A DNA stretch of 64,000 nt, taken from the NCBI RefSeq assembly GCF_026627445.1, contig NZ_JAPNLJ010000004.1, positions 124,001 through 188,000 on the forward strand, in the 5' to 3' direction. This DNA is from Streptomyces sp. H27-H1. GTDB lineage: Bacteria > Actinomycetota > Actinomycetes > Streptomycetales > Streptomycetaceae. The notes under the pieces were generated by a model. It searched no databases. It was given only the letters and a program-made list of their open reading frames with translations, and was not told the origin of the DNA. A program made the translations under genes and the position numbers. This document shows, piece after piece, positions 52,909 through 63,971 of this stretch (its first letter is position 1; every line of letters begins with the position of its first letter).

Positions 52909-52926
52909 GTTCCCGCCGCGAGAACG

Positions 52927-52961
52927 CTGTGGCCCGGTGCGCGACGCGCACCGGGCCACAG
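52927..52961. terminator. Bidirectional 16-bp terminator between glyS and a convergent gene
   Basis: A perfect 16-bp stem (52927-52942 with 52946-52961) with a 3-nt loop lies midway between the stops of two converging genes. Confidence 0.85.
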
Positions 52962-52977
52962 CCGTATCCGACGCAGG

Positions 52978-53697
52978 TCAGGCGGGCACGGGACCGGGCC
53001 CGGTGGCGGTCGCCAGAGCCGCTGCCCTGGCCTTGCCCTCGGCCTGCGTGCGCTTCGAGAACCGGACGGTCCAGAAGATCAGCGCGACAAGGAAGCCGTA
53101 GATCAGGACGGGGCTGACCACGACCATCGTGTCCACGCTCAGCGCGTAGGCCAGCGCCACCCGCAGCGAGGCCTCCACCAGGTACGCGACGCCCCACACG
53201 GTGGTCATCAGCCGCATCGCCTTGCGGAAGTCGGGGTACTGCCAGAGGCCGTTGAAGTACCCCACGCCCTCCTTCGTCCCGTCGGTCCCGAACTTCCGGC
53301 CGAAGTAGAACATCAGCGGCCGGGGAGTGAACAGGGTGGCGATGCAGAGCGCGCCGAACAGGCCGGTCACTCCCGAGTCCTTGACGAGCAGGGCGCGGGC
53401 CGAGTGGGTGCCGATCAGTGTGACGAGGGCGGTGATCACCAGGAAGACCAGGGTGACCACGGCGAATTCGTCGATCTTGCGCCGCCAGGCGAGGTGGACG
53501 AGGGAGTCGACCACCGGCCAGGCGCCACTGACCAGGAGCGCGGAGAACTCGCTCCAGCCCCGGTCGGTGAGCATGTTGTACGTGAGGATGGGCGCGACCA
53601 CGTTGAACCCGATGGTCAGGATCCAGCCGATGGCGGCAGCGGCTCCGGACCGGGCCGGCGGCCCGGACTGTGCTGCCGGTACTTCTTGAGCGGACAA
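52978..53697 (-). CDS. VC0807-like integral membrane protein
   Basis: This protein of about 239 residues has five to six hydrophobic segments (IGWILTIGFNVVAPILTYNM, VVTLVFLVITALVTLIGTH, MVVVSPVLIYGFLVALIFWT). The pattern LVSGAWPVVDSLVHLAWRRK and FTPRPLMFYFGRKFG fits the VC0807-like membrane family of unknown function. TTG at 53697 with GGGGGA just upstream is the best start I can find; the frame is open to 53781. Confidence 0.7.
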   Translation of the reverse strand: MSAQEVPAAQSGPPARSGAAAAIGWILTIGFNVVAPILTYNMLTDRGWSEFSALLVSGAWPVVDSLVHLAWRRKIDEFAVVTLVFLVITALVTLIGTHSARALLVKDSGVTGLFGALCIATLFTPRPLMFYFGRKFGTDGTKEGVGYFNGLWQYPDFRKAMRLMTTVWGVAYLVEASLRVALAYALSVDTMVVVSPVLIYGFLVALIFWTVRFSKRTQAEGKARAAALATATGPGPVPA

Positions 53698-53870
53698 AGT
53701 TCCCCCTGGAACAGACCTGATGATGTGCGGTAGGGGGAACGTAGGAACACGGCCGGGGTGTGGCAAGGCCTGCCGCCCCAAGAAATGATCAAGCTGTCCG
53801 GAGTGGCCGATTCCATCCGGCCCTCGGACCCTGCCCTGCAGAGCGAACTGCCCGCCCCAAGAGGCATGTC

Positions 53871-54464
53871 CTAGGCGCGCAGACCCCGGATGACCAGGGC
53901 GGTGACCGCCTCGAACTCGGTGGTGATGGTCGGTGAGAGCCAGTCCGCCGCGTACTGCGGATCGTGGAAGCGGCCGGTGGCATCGAATACCGCGCGTGCG
54001 GCGGCCGGCACGTCGGGGGCGGTGAACGACCCCGCCGAGACCCCCTCGCCGATGATCCGGGACAGCTGCTCGATCAGCGCGGTCAGGTGGTCGTCGACCA
54101 CGCCGCTGTTCTCGCCGAGCAGCACGATGTACGTCGCGAACAGCTCCGGGTCGTCACCCGCCTTGTGGCGCTTGGCATCGAACAGCGCCTCCAGCCACGA
54201 CTCCAGCTTGGAGGGGGCAGGCTCGGCCGGCGCCGAGGCGATCTGCTCCAGCACGATCACGCTCTTGGCGAGCCAGCGGTCCGTGACGGCCTCGCGCAGC
54301 GCCGCCTTCGACGGAAAGTGCCGGTACACGCTGCCGTGGCTGACGCCCAGGGCGCGCGCCACGTCCACCACGGTCGCCTTGGTCGGGCCGAAGCGGCGCA
54401 GCACTTCCTCGGTGGTTTCGAGGATGCGCTCGGGGGTGAGGGGTTCGGCGGCTGCGGGTGGCAT
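53871..54464 (-). CDS. TetR family transcriptional regulator
   Basis: This 197-residue repressor has an N-terminal HTH (RILETTEEVLRRFGPTKATV, VARALGVSHGSVYRHFPSKA) and a YcdC/AefR-like C-terminal domain. It is 21 nt downstream of the aldo/keto reductase gene on the same strand, so both are probably one operon. The 15-bp palindrome upstream of that operon is its likely operator. Confidence 0.92.
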   Translation of the reverse strand: MPPAAAEPLTPERILETTEEVLRRFGPTKATVVDVARALGVSHGSVYRHFPSKAALREAVTDRWLAKSVIVLEQIASAPAEPAPSKLESWLEALFDAKRHKAGDDPELFATYIVLLGENSGVVDDHLTALIEQLSRIIGEGVSAGSFTAPDVPAAARAVFDATGRFHDPQYAADWLSPTITTEFEAVTALVIRGLRA

Positions 54465-54485
54465 GAGGACGACCGTACAGCCGGA

Positions 54486-55526
54486 TCAGTGCTCACTGTC
54501 CAGGTGGGCCATCTGCGCCGCCGGGTACCGCTCGCCGAAGGCCGCCCCGGCCGGGACCGCGTCCTCAATGGCCGCGAGATCGGCGGGGGTCAGCACCACC
54601 TGAAGGGCGCCCAGTGCCTCGGTGAGCCGGTCGCGGCTGCGGGCGCCGACCAGCGGCACGATGTCCTCGCCCCGGGAGAGGGCCCAGGCGATGGCGGTCT
54701 GGGCGACGGTGACGCCCTTCTCGTCGGAGACCTTGCGCAGGGCGTCGACCAGGTCGAGGTTCCGGTCGAGGTTGTCGCCCTGGAAGCGGGGGCTCATGCC
54801 GCGGAAGTCGCCCGGAGCCAGTTCCCGGTCGCGGGTGAAGTGTCCGCTGATCAGGCCGCGGGACAGCACCCCGTACGCCGTGATGCCGATGCCGAGCTCG
54901 CGGGCGGTAGGCAGGATCTCCTCCTCGATTCCGCGGGAGATCAGGGAGTACTCGATCTGGAGGTCGGAGATCGGAGCCACGGAGGCGGCACGGCGCAGGG
55001 TGTCCGCGCCGACCTCGGAGAGCCCGATGTGCCGGACGTGCCCGGCCGTGACGGCCTCGGCGATGGCGCCGACGGTCTCCTCGATCGGTATGTCCGGGTC
55101 CAGGCGGGCGATGCGGTAGATGTCGATGTGGTCCCGGCCGAGCCGCTGGAGCGAGTAGGCCAGGAAGTTCTTGACGGCCTCGGGCCGGCCGTCGTACCCG
55201 GTGAAGCCGCCCTCCACCGTGCGTAGGGCGCCGAACTTCACGCTGGTCAGCGCCTTGTCGCGGGCCGCGGCGGATGCGGTGCGCAGGGCTTCGTTGATGA
55301 GGAGCTCGTTGTGCCCCATGCCGTAGAAGTCGCCCGTGTCGAGAAGGGTGACCCCGGCGTCGAGGGCGGCGTGGATGGTGGCCAGGGACTCCGCCCGGTC
55401 GGACTCGCCGTAGAGGGCGGACATCCCCATGCAGCCCAGTCCCAGGGGGAAGGCGGCGGGGCCGGTGGTCCCGAGAGTGCGGTGCGGTGCCTTGAGCTGC
55501 GCTGAGGTGTTCCCGTTCGTCGTCAT
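54486..55526 (-). CDS. Aldo/keto reductase, variant active site
   Basis: This 346-residue NADPH-dependent TIM-barrel reductase has GLGCMGMSALYG, LLDTGDFYGMGHNE with catalytic Asp and Tyr, SVKFGAL with Lys, and the NADPH-binding VPLVGARSRDRLTEALGAL near the end. The fourth tetrad position, normally His in QHRVDP, reads IARLDP, so His is replaced by Ala. A branch of AKRs with ARLDP exists, and activity may differ from classical members. Start chosen at MTTNGNTSAQ. Confidence 0.9.
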   Translation of the reverse strand: MTTNGNTSAQLKAPHRTLGTTGPAAFPLGLGCMGMSALYGESDRAESLATIHAALDAGVTLLDTGDFYGMGHNELLINEALRTASAAARDKALTSVKFGALRTVEGGFTGYDGRPEAVKNFLAYSLQRLGRDHIDIYRIARLDPDIPIEETVGAIAEAVTAGHVRHIGLSEVGADTLRRAASVAPISDLQIEYSLISRGIEEEILPTARELGIGITAYGVLSRGLISGHFTRDRELAPGDFRGMSPRFQGDNLDRNLDLVDALRKVSDEKGVTVAQTAIAWALSRGEDIVPLVGARSRDRLTEALGALQVVLTPADLAAIEDAVPAGAAFGERYPAAQMAHLDSEH

Positions 55527-55541
55527 GAAACGAGAGTGGCA

Positions 55542-55577
55542 TGACGGGTGACAGATTTCAATATCTGTCACCCGTCA
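55542..55577. promoter_or_regulatory. 15-bp perfect palindrome upstream of AKR-TetR operon
   Basis: TGACGGGTGACAGAT, six bases, then its exact complement. It lies 15 nt before the reductase start and also just beyond the stop of the DoxX gene. The length and position fit a TetR-type operator; it could double as a terminator for the DoxX transcript. Confidence 0.85.
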
Positions 55578-55610
55578 GGGTGAGGGTGCGGTCGGAGTGG
55601 GGGTGTCCGG

Positions 55611-55955
55611 TCAGGCCGCCGCGCGCAGGGTCAGGGCGGCGGCCGCGACCACGGCGAGGACGGCCGCCGGGGCGAGCTCGTAGTCCTTCGCGCGCAGGTG
55701 GGTGAGGACCGCGCCGATGAAGTAGAGCGTCACGCCGACGGCGGCGGCTATGCCCAGCGGGGTCAGCCACAGGCCTGCGACCAGGCCGATCGCGCCCGCC
55801 ACCTTGAGTGCGGCCAGGCGGGGAAGCCAGGAGTCCGGCACTCCGACCCTCTCCATGTTCGCCGTGATCGCGGGGTTCCGCTGCAGCGTGAAGGTGGCGG
55901 ACGCGAGGAGGACGAGGGCGAGCAGTCCGGCGACGACGGCATAGGCGATGAACAT
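55611..55955 (-). CDS. DoxX family membrane protein
   Basis: This 114-residue protein has four predicted helices (FIAYAVVAGLLALVLLASAT, LAALKVAGAIGLVAGLWL, AAVGVTLYFIGAVLTHLRA, AAVLAVVAAAALTLR) and matches DoxX/DoxD-like proteins, linked to redox in some bacteria. The ATG has GGAGCC upstream. It is divergent from a MarR regulator, probably its controller. Confidence 0.85.
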   Translation of the reverse strand: MFIAYAVVAGLLALVLLASATFTLQRNPAITANMERVGVPDSWLPRLAALKVAGAIGLVAGLWLTPLGIAAAVGVTLYFIGAVLTHLRAKDYELAPAAVLAVVAAAALTLRAAA

Positions 55956-55964
55956 GATGGGCTC

Positions 55965-56007
55965 CAACGATCGATAACGTATAACCATTGAATAGCATCA
56001 ACGATCG
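55965..56007. promoter_or_regulatory. Direct repeat in DoxX-MarR spacer
   Basis: CAACGATCG occurs at 55965-55973 and again at 55999-56007, with ATAAC direct repeats between. The spacer is A/T-rich compared with its surroundings. It is a candidate MarR binding region. Confidence 0.5.
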
Positions 56008-56033
56008 GCAGAGCGCAATCATTTCCCGGTTGT

Positions 56034-56048
56034 TACGATGTGGACATG
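56034..56048 (+). promoter_or_regulatory. Leaderless promoter of the MarR gene
   Basis: TACGAT, six bases, ATG, with no Shine-Dalgarno. It supports ATG 56046 as the start. Confidence 0.55.
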
Positions 56049-56510
56049 ACGGCGCTTCAGGACTCCCCGGAACCCGCGGACCCCCCGCAGCGGCTGGGCA
56101 TGCTGCTGGCCTGGCACGGATCGGTCGCCCAGACCCGCATGAAGAAGGCGCTCAGTGCCGCCGGACTCACCCCGCGCCACGCGATGACCCTGACGCACCT
56201 GGCCGACGGCCCCATCAGCCAGCGCGCGCTGGCCGAGCGGCTCGAAGTGGACCCGAGCGTGCTCGTCGGGATCCTCAACGACCTGGAGGGCGGCGGCCTC
56301 GCCGAGCGCCGACGCGACCCGGCCGACCGCCGCCGACACAACGTCGCCATCACCGACGCCGGCACCAGCGCCCTGGCCAAGACCAACGAGGCCCTCGACG
56401 CCGTGGAACTCGGGCTGTTCGCCGGCCTCTCCGACCAGGAGCAGGACCTGCTGCGCGGCTTGCTGGGCCGGATCGACTCGCACGCCGAGGACTTCGCCTG
56501 CGGCGAATAG
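56046..56510 (+). CDS. MarR family transcriptional regulator
   Basis: This 154-residue winged-helix regulator has ALSAAGLTPRHAMTLTHLAD, ISQRALAERLEVDPSVLVGI, and the wing LEGGGLAERRRDPADRRRHN. It probably controls DoxX and perhaps the DHA2 efflux pump encoded convergently downstream. GTG 56040 is an alternative start. The stop codon is followed directly by a short tandem repeat. Confidence 0.92.
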   Translation: MTALQDSPEPADPPQRLGMLLAWHGSVAQTRMKKALSAAGLTPRHAMTLTHLADGPISQRALAERLEVDPSVLVGILNDLEGGGLAERRRDPADRRRHNVAITDAGTSALAKTNEALDAVELGLFAGLSDQEQDLLRGLLGRIDSHAEDFACGE

Positions 56511-56578
56511 CCGGAAGCCGGAAGCCGGAAGCCGGAAGCCGGACAGCCGGACAGCCGGGCCGCCGGGCCGCCGGACGG
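56511..56578. repeat. Heptamer/octamer tandem repeat after MarR gene
   Basis: Four CCGGAAG units are followed by five 8-nt units (CCGGACAG twice, CCGGGCCG twice, CCGGACGG), starting at the base after the MarR stop. A second stop-codon-adjacent repeat occurs at leuS. Confidence 0.85.
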
Positions 56579-56599
56579 GAAGCACCGACGCGGCCCGCG

Positions 56600-58072
56600 T
56601 CAGTGCCGCGGCGCGGCGTCCTTGCGCAGAGGGCCGGCCGCGGGCTCCAGGGCCAGGGCCGTGCGCCGGGCCGTCTCCTGCGCCCAGTTCCCGCTGGTGG
56701 CGAAGCCGACGAAGAGGACGAGCAGCCCGCAGGCCGTGATGATCCACCAGGCCGGCTGGGCCGCCGCCGCGAAACCGGCGGCGGATCCGGTCCCGCCCCC
56801 GGCGCCGCCCGCCATCCCGGCGGCCAGGACCGCGCCGACGATCGCCACGCCCAGCGCCCCGCCGGTCTGCCGGCTGGTGGAGGCCACCGCCGCGGCCACT
56901 CCGGCCTGGGCGCGCGGCATCCCGGAAACGGCGGTGTTGGTGATCGGCGCGTTGACCAGACCGAACCCGATGCCGAAGAGCACGTACCCGCAGAACAGCA
57001 GCGGCGTCGAGCTCTCGGCCGAGAACGCGGCGAACAGCAGCCCGCTGGCCCCCATCGTCACGCCCGCGACCAGCAACGGCAGCCGCGGTCCCCGGGTCGC
57101 CACGAGCCGCCCCGAAACGGGTGCGCAGAGGAAGGCGAGCACGGCCATCGGCAGCATGTACAGGCCGGCGTCCAGGGCGCCGAGGCCCCGTACGTCCTGT
57201 AGGTACAGGGTGTTCAGGAAGAGGAACCCTGACAGTGCGGCGAAGGCGCTGACCGCGATCACCGTGGCCCCGCTGAAGGGGGCGCTACGGAAGAACCGCG
57301 GGTCGATCAGGGGCTCCGCCCGCCGTGACTCGTACGCCAACAGTCCGGCCAGGGACAGGACGGCGACGAGCCCGCACCCCAGGATCAGCGGAGAGCGCAG
57401 TCCGGCGGAGGGGGCCTCGATGATCCCGAACGTCACCGACCCGAGCAGCCCGGCGACCAGCAGCTGCCCGACCGGGTCGGGGCGGCGCGGGTGCTCGGCC
57501 CGGGACTCCGGGATGTAGCGCAGGGTCAGCACGAGGGCGAGGATGCCGACGGGGAGGTTGATCCAGAAGATGGAGCGCCAGCCGACGGAGTCCACGAGCA
57601 GGCCGCCGATCAGCGGGCCCGCGGCCATGGAGATGCCGACGACCGCCCCCCACACGCCGATGGCGCGGGCACGCTCGCGCGGTTCGGTGAAGGTGTTGGT
57701 GATGATCGACATGGCGACCGGGTTGAGCATCGAGCCGCCGACGGCCTGGATCATCCGGAAGGCGATCAGCCAGCCGAGGCTCGGGGCGAGCGAGCAGAGC
57801 ACCGAGCCGGCGGTGAAGAGCACGACGCCGACGGTGAAGACCTTGCGGCGGCCGATCCGGTCCGCCGTGGAGCCGGCCAGCATCAGGAGTGCGGCCAGGA
57901 CCAGCGTGTACGCGTCGATCGTCCACTGCATGCCGGCCACGGAGGCGTCCAGATCGCGGCGCATGGCGGGGAGGGCGACGTTCAGGACCGTGTTGTCCAG
58001 ACTGACGATGAGCAGGCTCATGCAGCAGATCGAGAGGATCAGCAGGCGCCGCCGAGGGGTCAACTCGTCCAT
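56600..58072 (-). CDS. MFS efflux transporter, DHA2 (EmrB/QacA) type
   Basis: This 490-residue pump has about 14 membrane helices. VSLDNTVLNVALPAMRRDLD with the membrane Asp, WTIDAYTLVLAALLMLAGS, ADRIGRRKVFTVGV and motif C GWLIAFRMIQAVGGSM place it among drug:proton antiporters of the 14-TMS class. Substrate is unknown. It converges with the MarR gene and diverges from dusB across 63 bp. Confidence 0.92.
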   Translation of the reverse strand: MDELTPRRRLLILSICCMSLLIVSLDNTVLNVALPAMRRDLDASVAGMQWTIDAYTLVLAALLMLAGSTADRIGRRKVFTVGVVLFTAGSVLCSLAPSLGWLIAFRMIQAVGGSMLNPVAMSIITNTFTEPRERARAIGVWGAVVGISMAAGPLIGGLLVDSVGWRSIFWINLPVGILALVLTLRYIPESRAEHPRRPDPVGQLLVAGLLGSVTFGIIEAPSAGLRSPLILGCGLVAVLSLAGLLAYESRRAEPLIDPRFFRSAPFSGATVIAVSAFAALSGFLFLNTLYLQDVRGLGALDAGLYMLPMAVLAFLCAPVSGRLVATRGPRLPLLVAGVTMGASGLLFAAFSAESSTPLLFCGYVLFGIGFGLVNAPITNTAVSGMPRAQAGVAAAVASTSRQTGGALGVAIVGAVLAAGMAGGAGGGTGSAAGFAAAAQPAWWIITACGLLVLFVGFATSGNWAQETARRTALALEPAAGPLRKDAAPRH

Positions 58073-58123
58073 GGGCCGATAGTACGCCTAACTAAAGACA
58101 TGCGATCAGTGGCGCGGCTGAGC

Positions 58124-58138
58124 CACAATGGTGGAATG
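58124..58138 (+). promoter_or_regulatory. Leaderless promoter of dusB
   Basis: CACAAT, six bases, ATG. There is no ribosome-binding site except a weak GGTGG inside the gap. Confidence 0.5.
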
Positions 58139-59278
58139 ACCACGCTCCCCCCGCCTCTCGCGATCGGCCCGCACACCGTGCAGCCCCCGGTGGTGCTCGC
58201 GCCGATGGCCGGCATCACCAACGCCCCGTTCCGTACCCTGTGCCGCGAGTTCTCGGGCGGCAAGGGGCTGTTCGTGAGCGAGATGATCACGACCCGGGCC
58301 CTGGTCGAGCGCAACGAGAAGACCATGCAGCTGATCCACTTCGACGAGACCGAGAAGCCTCGCTCGATCCAGTTGTACGGAGTCGACCCCGCGACGGTCG
58401 GCAAGGCGGTCCGCATGATCGTCGAAGAGGACCGCGCCGACCACATCGACCTCAACTTCGGCTGCCCGGTGCCCAAGGTCACCCGCAAGGGGGGCGGCTC
58501 GGCCCTCCCGTACAAGCGGAACCTGCTGCGCGCGATCCTGCGCGAGGCCGTCGCGGGCGCGGGCGACCTGCCGGTGACCATGAAGATGCGCAAGGGCATC
58601 AACGACGATCACCTCACCTACCTCGACGCCGGCCGGATCGCCGTCGAGGAGGGCGTCACCGCCATAGCCCTGCACGGCCGCACCACCGCCCAGCACTACG
58701 GCGGCACCGCCGACTGGGATGCCATCGCACGGCTCAAGGAGCACGTGCCGGAGATCCCGGTGCTCGGCAACGGAGACATCTGGTGCGCCGAGGACGCGCT
58801 GCGCATGGTCCGCGAGACCGGCTGCGACGGGGTGGTCGTGGGACGCGGCTGCCTGGGGCGGCCGTGGCTGTTCAACGACCTGGTCGCGGCCTTCGAGGGG
58901 CGCCCCGAGGACTTCCACAAGCCGACCCTGCGGGAGGTCGCGCACACGATGCTGCGCCACGCGGAGCTGCTCGGTGAGTGGATCGGCGACGAGGCGCGCG
59001 GGGTGATCGACTTCCGTAAGCACGTGGCCTGGTACACCAAGGGCTTCTCGGTGGGGTCGGAGATGCGGCAGAAGCTCGCCGTCACCTCCTCCCTGGCCGA
59101 GCTCGACGCTCATCTGAGCGAGCTGGACCTGGATCAGCCCTGGCCGGACAGCGCGGACGGTCCGCGGGGCCGTACGTCCGGAAACAACCGGGTTGTCCTG
59201 CCCGAGGGCTGGTTGAAGGATCCGTACGACTGCGCGGGTGTGAGTGAGGAAGCCGAACTGGACACGTCCGGAGGCTGA
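58136..59278 (+). CDS. dusB: tRNA-dihydrouridine synthase
   Basis: This 380-residue FMN enzyme reduces uridines in tRNA. Motifs: VVLAPMAGITNAPFRTLCRE, HIDLNFGCPVPKVTRKGGGS with the catalytic Cys, ALHGRTTAQHYGG, VLGNGDIWCAEDAL and VVVGRGCLGRPWLF. The C-terminal helical tRNA-binding domain follows. The DusB branch is the actinobacterial form. An upstream open frame overlaps the efflux gene and is not used. Confidence 0.95.
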   Translation: MTTLPPPLAIGPHTVQPPVVLAPMAGITNAPFRTLCREFSGGKGLFVSEMITTRALVERNEKTMQLIHFDETEKPRSIQLYGVDPATVGKAVRMIVEEDRADHIDLNFGCPVPKVTRKGGGSALPYKRNLLRAILREAVAGAGDLPVTMKMRKGINDDHLTYLDAGRIAVEEGVTAIALHGRTTAQHYGGTADWDAIARLKEHVPEIPVLGNGDIWCAEDALRMVRETGCDGVVVGRGCLGRPWLFNDLVAAFEGRPEDFHKPTLREVAHTMLRHAELLGEWIGDEARGVIDFRKHVAWYTKGFSVGSEMRQKLAVTSSLAELDAHLSELDLDQPWPDSADGPRGRTSGNNRVVLPEGWLKDPYDCAGVSEEAELDTSGG

Positions 59279-59375
59279 GAAACACCTGACAAACTGTGCC
59301 GTCGACGGCGTGACATACGCCACGCATGGGTGAGGTTTCGCTCAGATGAGCGAGATGGTCACGGGTAAGACTTTC

Positions 59376-59410
59376 AAAGGGTGGCACTGGGTGCCACCCT
59401 TTGTTCGTTC
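59376..59410 (+). terminator. Rho-independent terminator after dusB
   Basis: AAAGGGTGGCAC pairs perfectly with GTGCCACCCTTT around a 3-nt loop, followed by the T-rich GTTCGTTC. A textbook terminator, about 100 nt after the dusB stop. Confidence 0.92.
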
Positions 59411-59653
59411 AAGTCTTGAACGCAAATGTATCGATGATCGCTCATCCGAGCGTAAGCAAGCCGGAGTGAGCCCCTCATCCTTCGGGAGATGAAGACTCTT
59501 CGTAGGTTTTGGCTACTGGCCAGTTACATTCGATCTGCTGGCACGCAGGTGGTTACGGCCACGTGACGGCCAAGTGGACGTACCCATAAGCCTTCGATCT
59601 GGGTATGTTCCTGGCCGTCAGGGCAGCCACCGAGCCTCGAGGAGTCGAGACCC
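59411..59653 (+). promoter_or_regulatory. ppdK upstream region
   Basis: This region, with lower GC than nearby genes, carries TACATT at about 59525 and TATGTT at about 59603 as possible -10 elements. GAGGAG before the GTG is the ribosome-binding site. No other gene is seen in it. Confidence 0.4.
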
Positions 59654-62362
<2,709 letters not shown>

Positions 62363-62399
62363 CCGCTCCACGGCCCTGACGCCCAGGGCCCCCTCGACT

Positions 62400-62447
62400 G
62401 CGCCTGCCCCCGGGTTCCCTGACGCCCGGTGGCAGGCGCGTCCATTT
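62400..62447 (+). terminator. Rho-independent terminator after ppdK
   Basis: GCGCCTGCC pairs with GGCAGGCGC, with additional inner pairing, and is followed by a run of six T (CCATTTTTT). Confidence 0.9.
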
Positions 62448-62450
62448 TTT

Positions 62451-62523
62451 CGGCGTTCCCAGAGGTTCCCGGGGGTTCCCAGAGGTTCCCGGGGGTTCCC
62501 GGGGGTTCCCGGGGGTTCCCGGG
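62451..62523. repeat. 10-nt tandem repeat after ppdK
   Basis: There are seven units of the 10-nt word (g/a)GGGGTTCCC in exact register, with two AGAGG variants, directly after the terminator. Confidence 0.9.
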
Positions 62524-62602
62524 CCGTGTCGGCGTTCTCGGGGTCTTCCCCGGCCTTACCCGGCGGGCAGTATTAGTTCAATGTTGTTCCACATGACTTA
62601 AC

Positions 62603-62648
62603 GGCAACAGGCAGTGGACGGATCCCCACCCGTCCACTGCCTGTTGCC
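62603..62648. other. 19-bp perfect hairpin, no adjacent gene
   Basis: 62603-62621 and 62630-62648 are exact complements (19 bp) around an 8-nt loop. The site is about 200 nt beyond the ppdK terminator and 240 nt before the next gene, in a stretch where I see no gene. It could end an unannotated transcript. Confidence 0.8.
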
Positions 62649-62888
62649 AATCCGCCGGACACGTCGGCGCTTCCCGGTGCGACCGACCGCCAGGCCCCGC
62701 AAAGCCCCCCACGGCCTTCGCGGAGCGTTTCGGTCGCGCCGGAGTGTGCCCGGCGGAGTACAGGATTTCGGTTGTCACACCCTCGCCGAAAGGGGTTTCA
62801 ACTGTGGCTGAAAGGCCATGGTGACCACGTGTGACGGCGTGCATACTCGAGGGGCGGGGGGATTGCGGTTGCACAGGTGGGGGTTCGG

Positions 62889-63971
62889 GTGCTGCGTATC
62901 CATTTCACTGGAGTGGACCTCGCGCGCGTAAGGATGGCAGGGCGTCCGGATGCGTTGTGGGAAACGATTCTGAGTTTTCACCGGTTAAGAGACCGACGGG
63001 ATAGCCGGCTCTTCGGCGATTGGCGTGCCGAAGCCCGCACCCGGTTGAATGGTGAAACACGACTTCTCGGTGCGCTGATACCGAGCCGGGGCTATTTCCC
63101 CGATTTCCTCACCCCCGTGGAGGGGCGCTACGGGTGGGACGTGGGCCTCGACGCGCTACGGGGGATCCGCCCCGAGCGGCTGCGGCGCGAGCTCACCCTG
63201 CTCGGCCGGGGCATAGAGGCCGGCTCCGGCATGGCGGCGGCCTTCGGGATGCCCCCCGCGGCCGACGGGGGCGCCTACCGCGGCGCCGAGACGCCGGTCC
63301 CCAGGCGGCTGCGGGACTTCATGGAAGGGGACACCGCGCACCTGCCCCGGCTGCTGGGGGAGCTCCGCGGCTACCACCGGGCGGCCGTGGAGCCGTACTG
63401 GACGCACATCCAGGCCCAGATCGAGGCCGAGCGGGCCGCGCGAGGGCGGGCGCTGCTCGACGGGGGAGCGGACGAGCTGCTGGCCTCGCTGCCGCCGATG
63501 CTGCGGTGGCGGGCTCCGGTGCTCGAGTGCGACTACCCCGTGGACCGGGACGTACGGCTACGGGGGCGCGGGCTGCTGCTCCAGCCCTCCTTCTTCTGCC
63601 GGCGCACGGCGGTGACCCTGCACGATCCGGAGCTGCCGCCCGTGCTCGTGTATCCGGCGGCGGCGGAGCCGTCCTCGGCCGCTGCCGGCGAGGCGGCCCG
63701 GCCGGCGGAGGAACGGCGGCGGAACCGCCAGCACACCCTGGGCAAACTGGTCGGGCACACCCGCTCCGTGGTGCTCCAGGCGATCGGTGACGGGGCCACC
63801 ACCAGTGAACTGGCCCGGCGGGCCGGGGTCTCGCTGGCCTCCGCGAGCCAGCACGCCGGGGTGATGCGGGAGGCGGGTCTCGTCACCACGCTGCGGATGG
63901 GCAATGCCGTGCTGCACACCGTGACGCCGCTGGGCGCTGCGCTGCTCAAGGGTGGGGCCATGGTGTCGTGA
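62889..63971 (+). CDS. Winged-helix (ArsR-like) transcriptional regulator
   Basis: This 360-residue regulator begins MLRIHFTGVDLARVRMAGRP. About 270 residues of unknown, mostly helical sequence (ALWETILSFHRLRDRR, SRGYFPDFLTP, YWTHIQAQIEAERAARGRAL) are followed by a C-terminal winged helix of ArsR type (LGKLVGHTRSVVLQAIGDGA, TSELARRAGVSLASASQHAG). This architecture is common in streptomycetes, often in several paralogues. GTG with GGTGGGG six bases upstream was chosen; GTG 62877 is in frame. A CATACT at about 62842 may be the -10. Confidence 0.88.
   Translation: MLRIHFTGVDLARVRMAGRPDALWETILSFHRLRDRRDSRLFGDWRAEARTRLNGETRLLGALIPSRGYFPDFLTPVEGRYGWDVGLDALRGIRPERLRRELTLLGRGIEAGSGMAAAFGMPPAADGGAYRGAETPVPRRLRDFMEGDTAHLPRLLGELRGYHRAAVEPYWTHIQAQIEAERAARGRALLDGGADELLASLPPMLRWRAPVLECDYPVDRDVRLRGRGLLLQPSFFCRRTAVTLHDPELPPVLVYPAAAEPSSAAAGEAARPAEERRRNRQHTLGKLVGHTRSVVLQAIGDGATTSELARRAGVSLASASQHAGVMREAGLVTTLRMGNAVLHTVTPLGAALLKGGAMVS

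Noticed and set aside
62451-62523. CRISPR-like array
   Set aside because: The 10-nt units are contiguous with no spacers.
62578-62874. 98-codon minus-strand open frame over the 19-bp hairpin
   Set aside because: Composition is not gene-like and it runs through a perfect inverted repeat.
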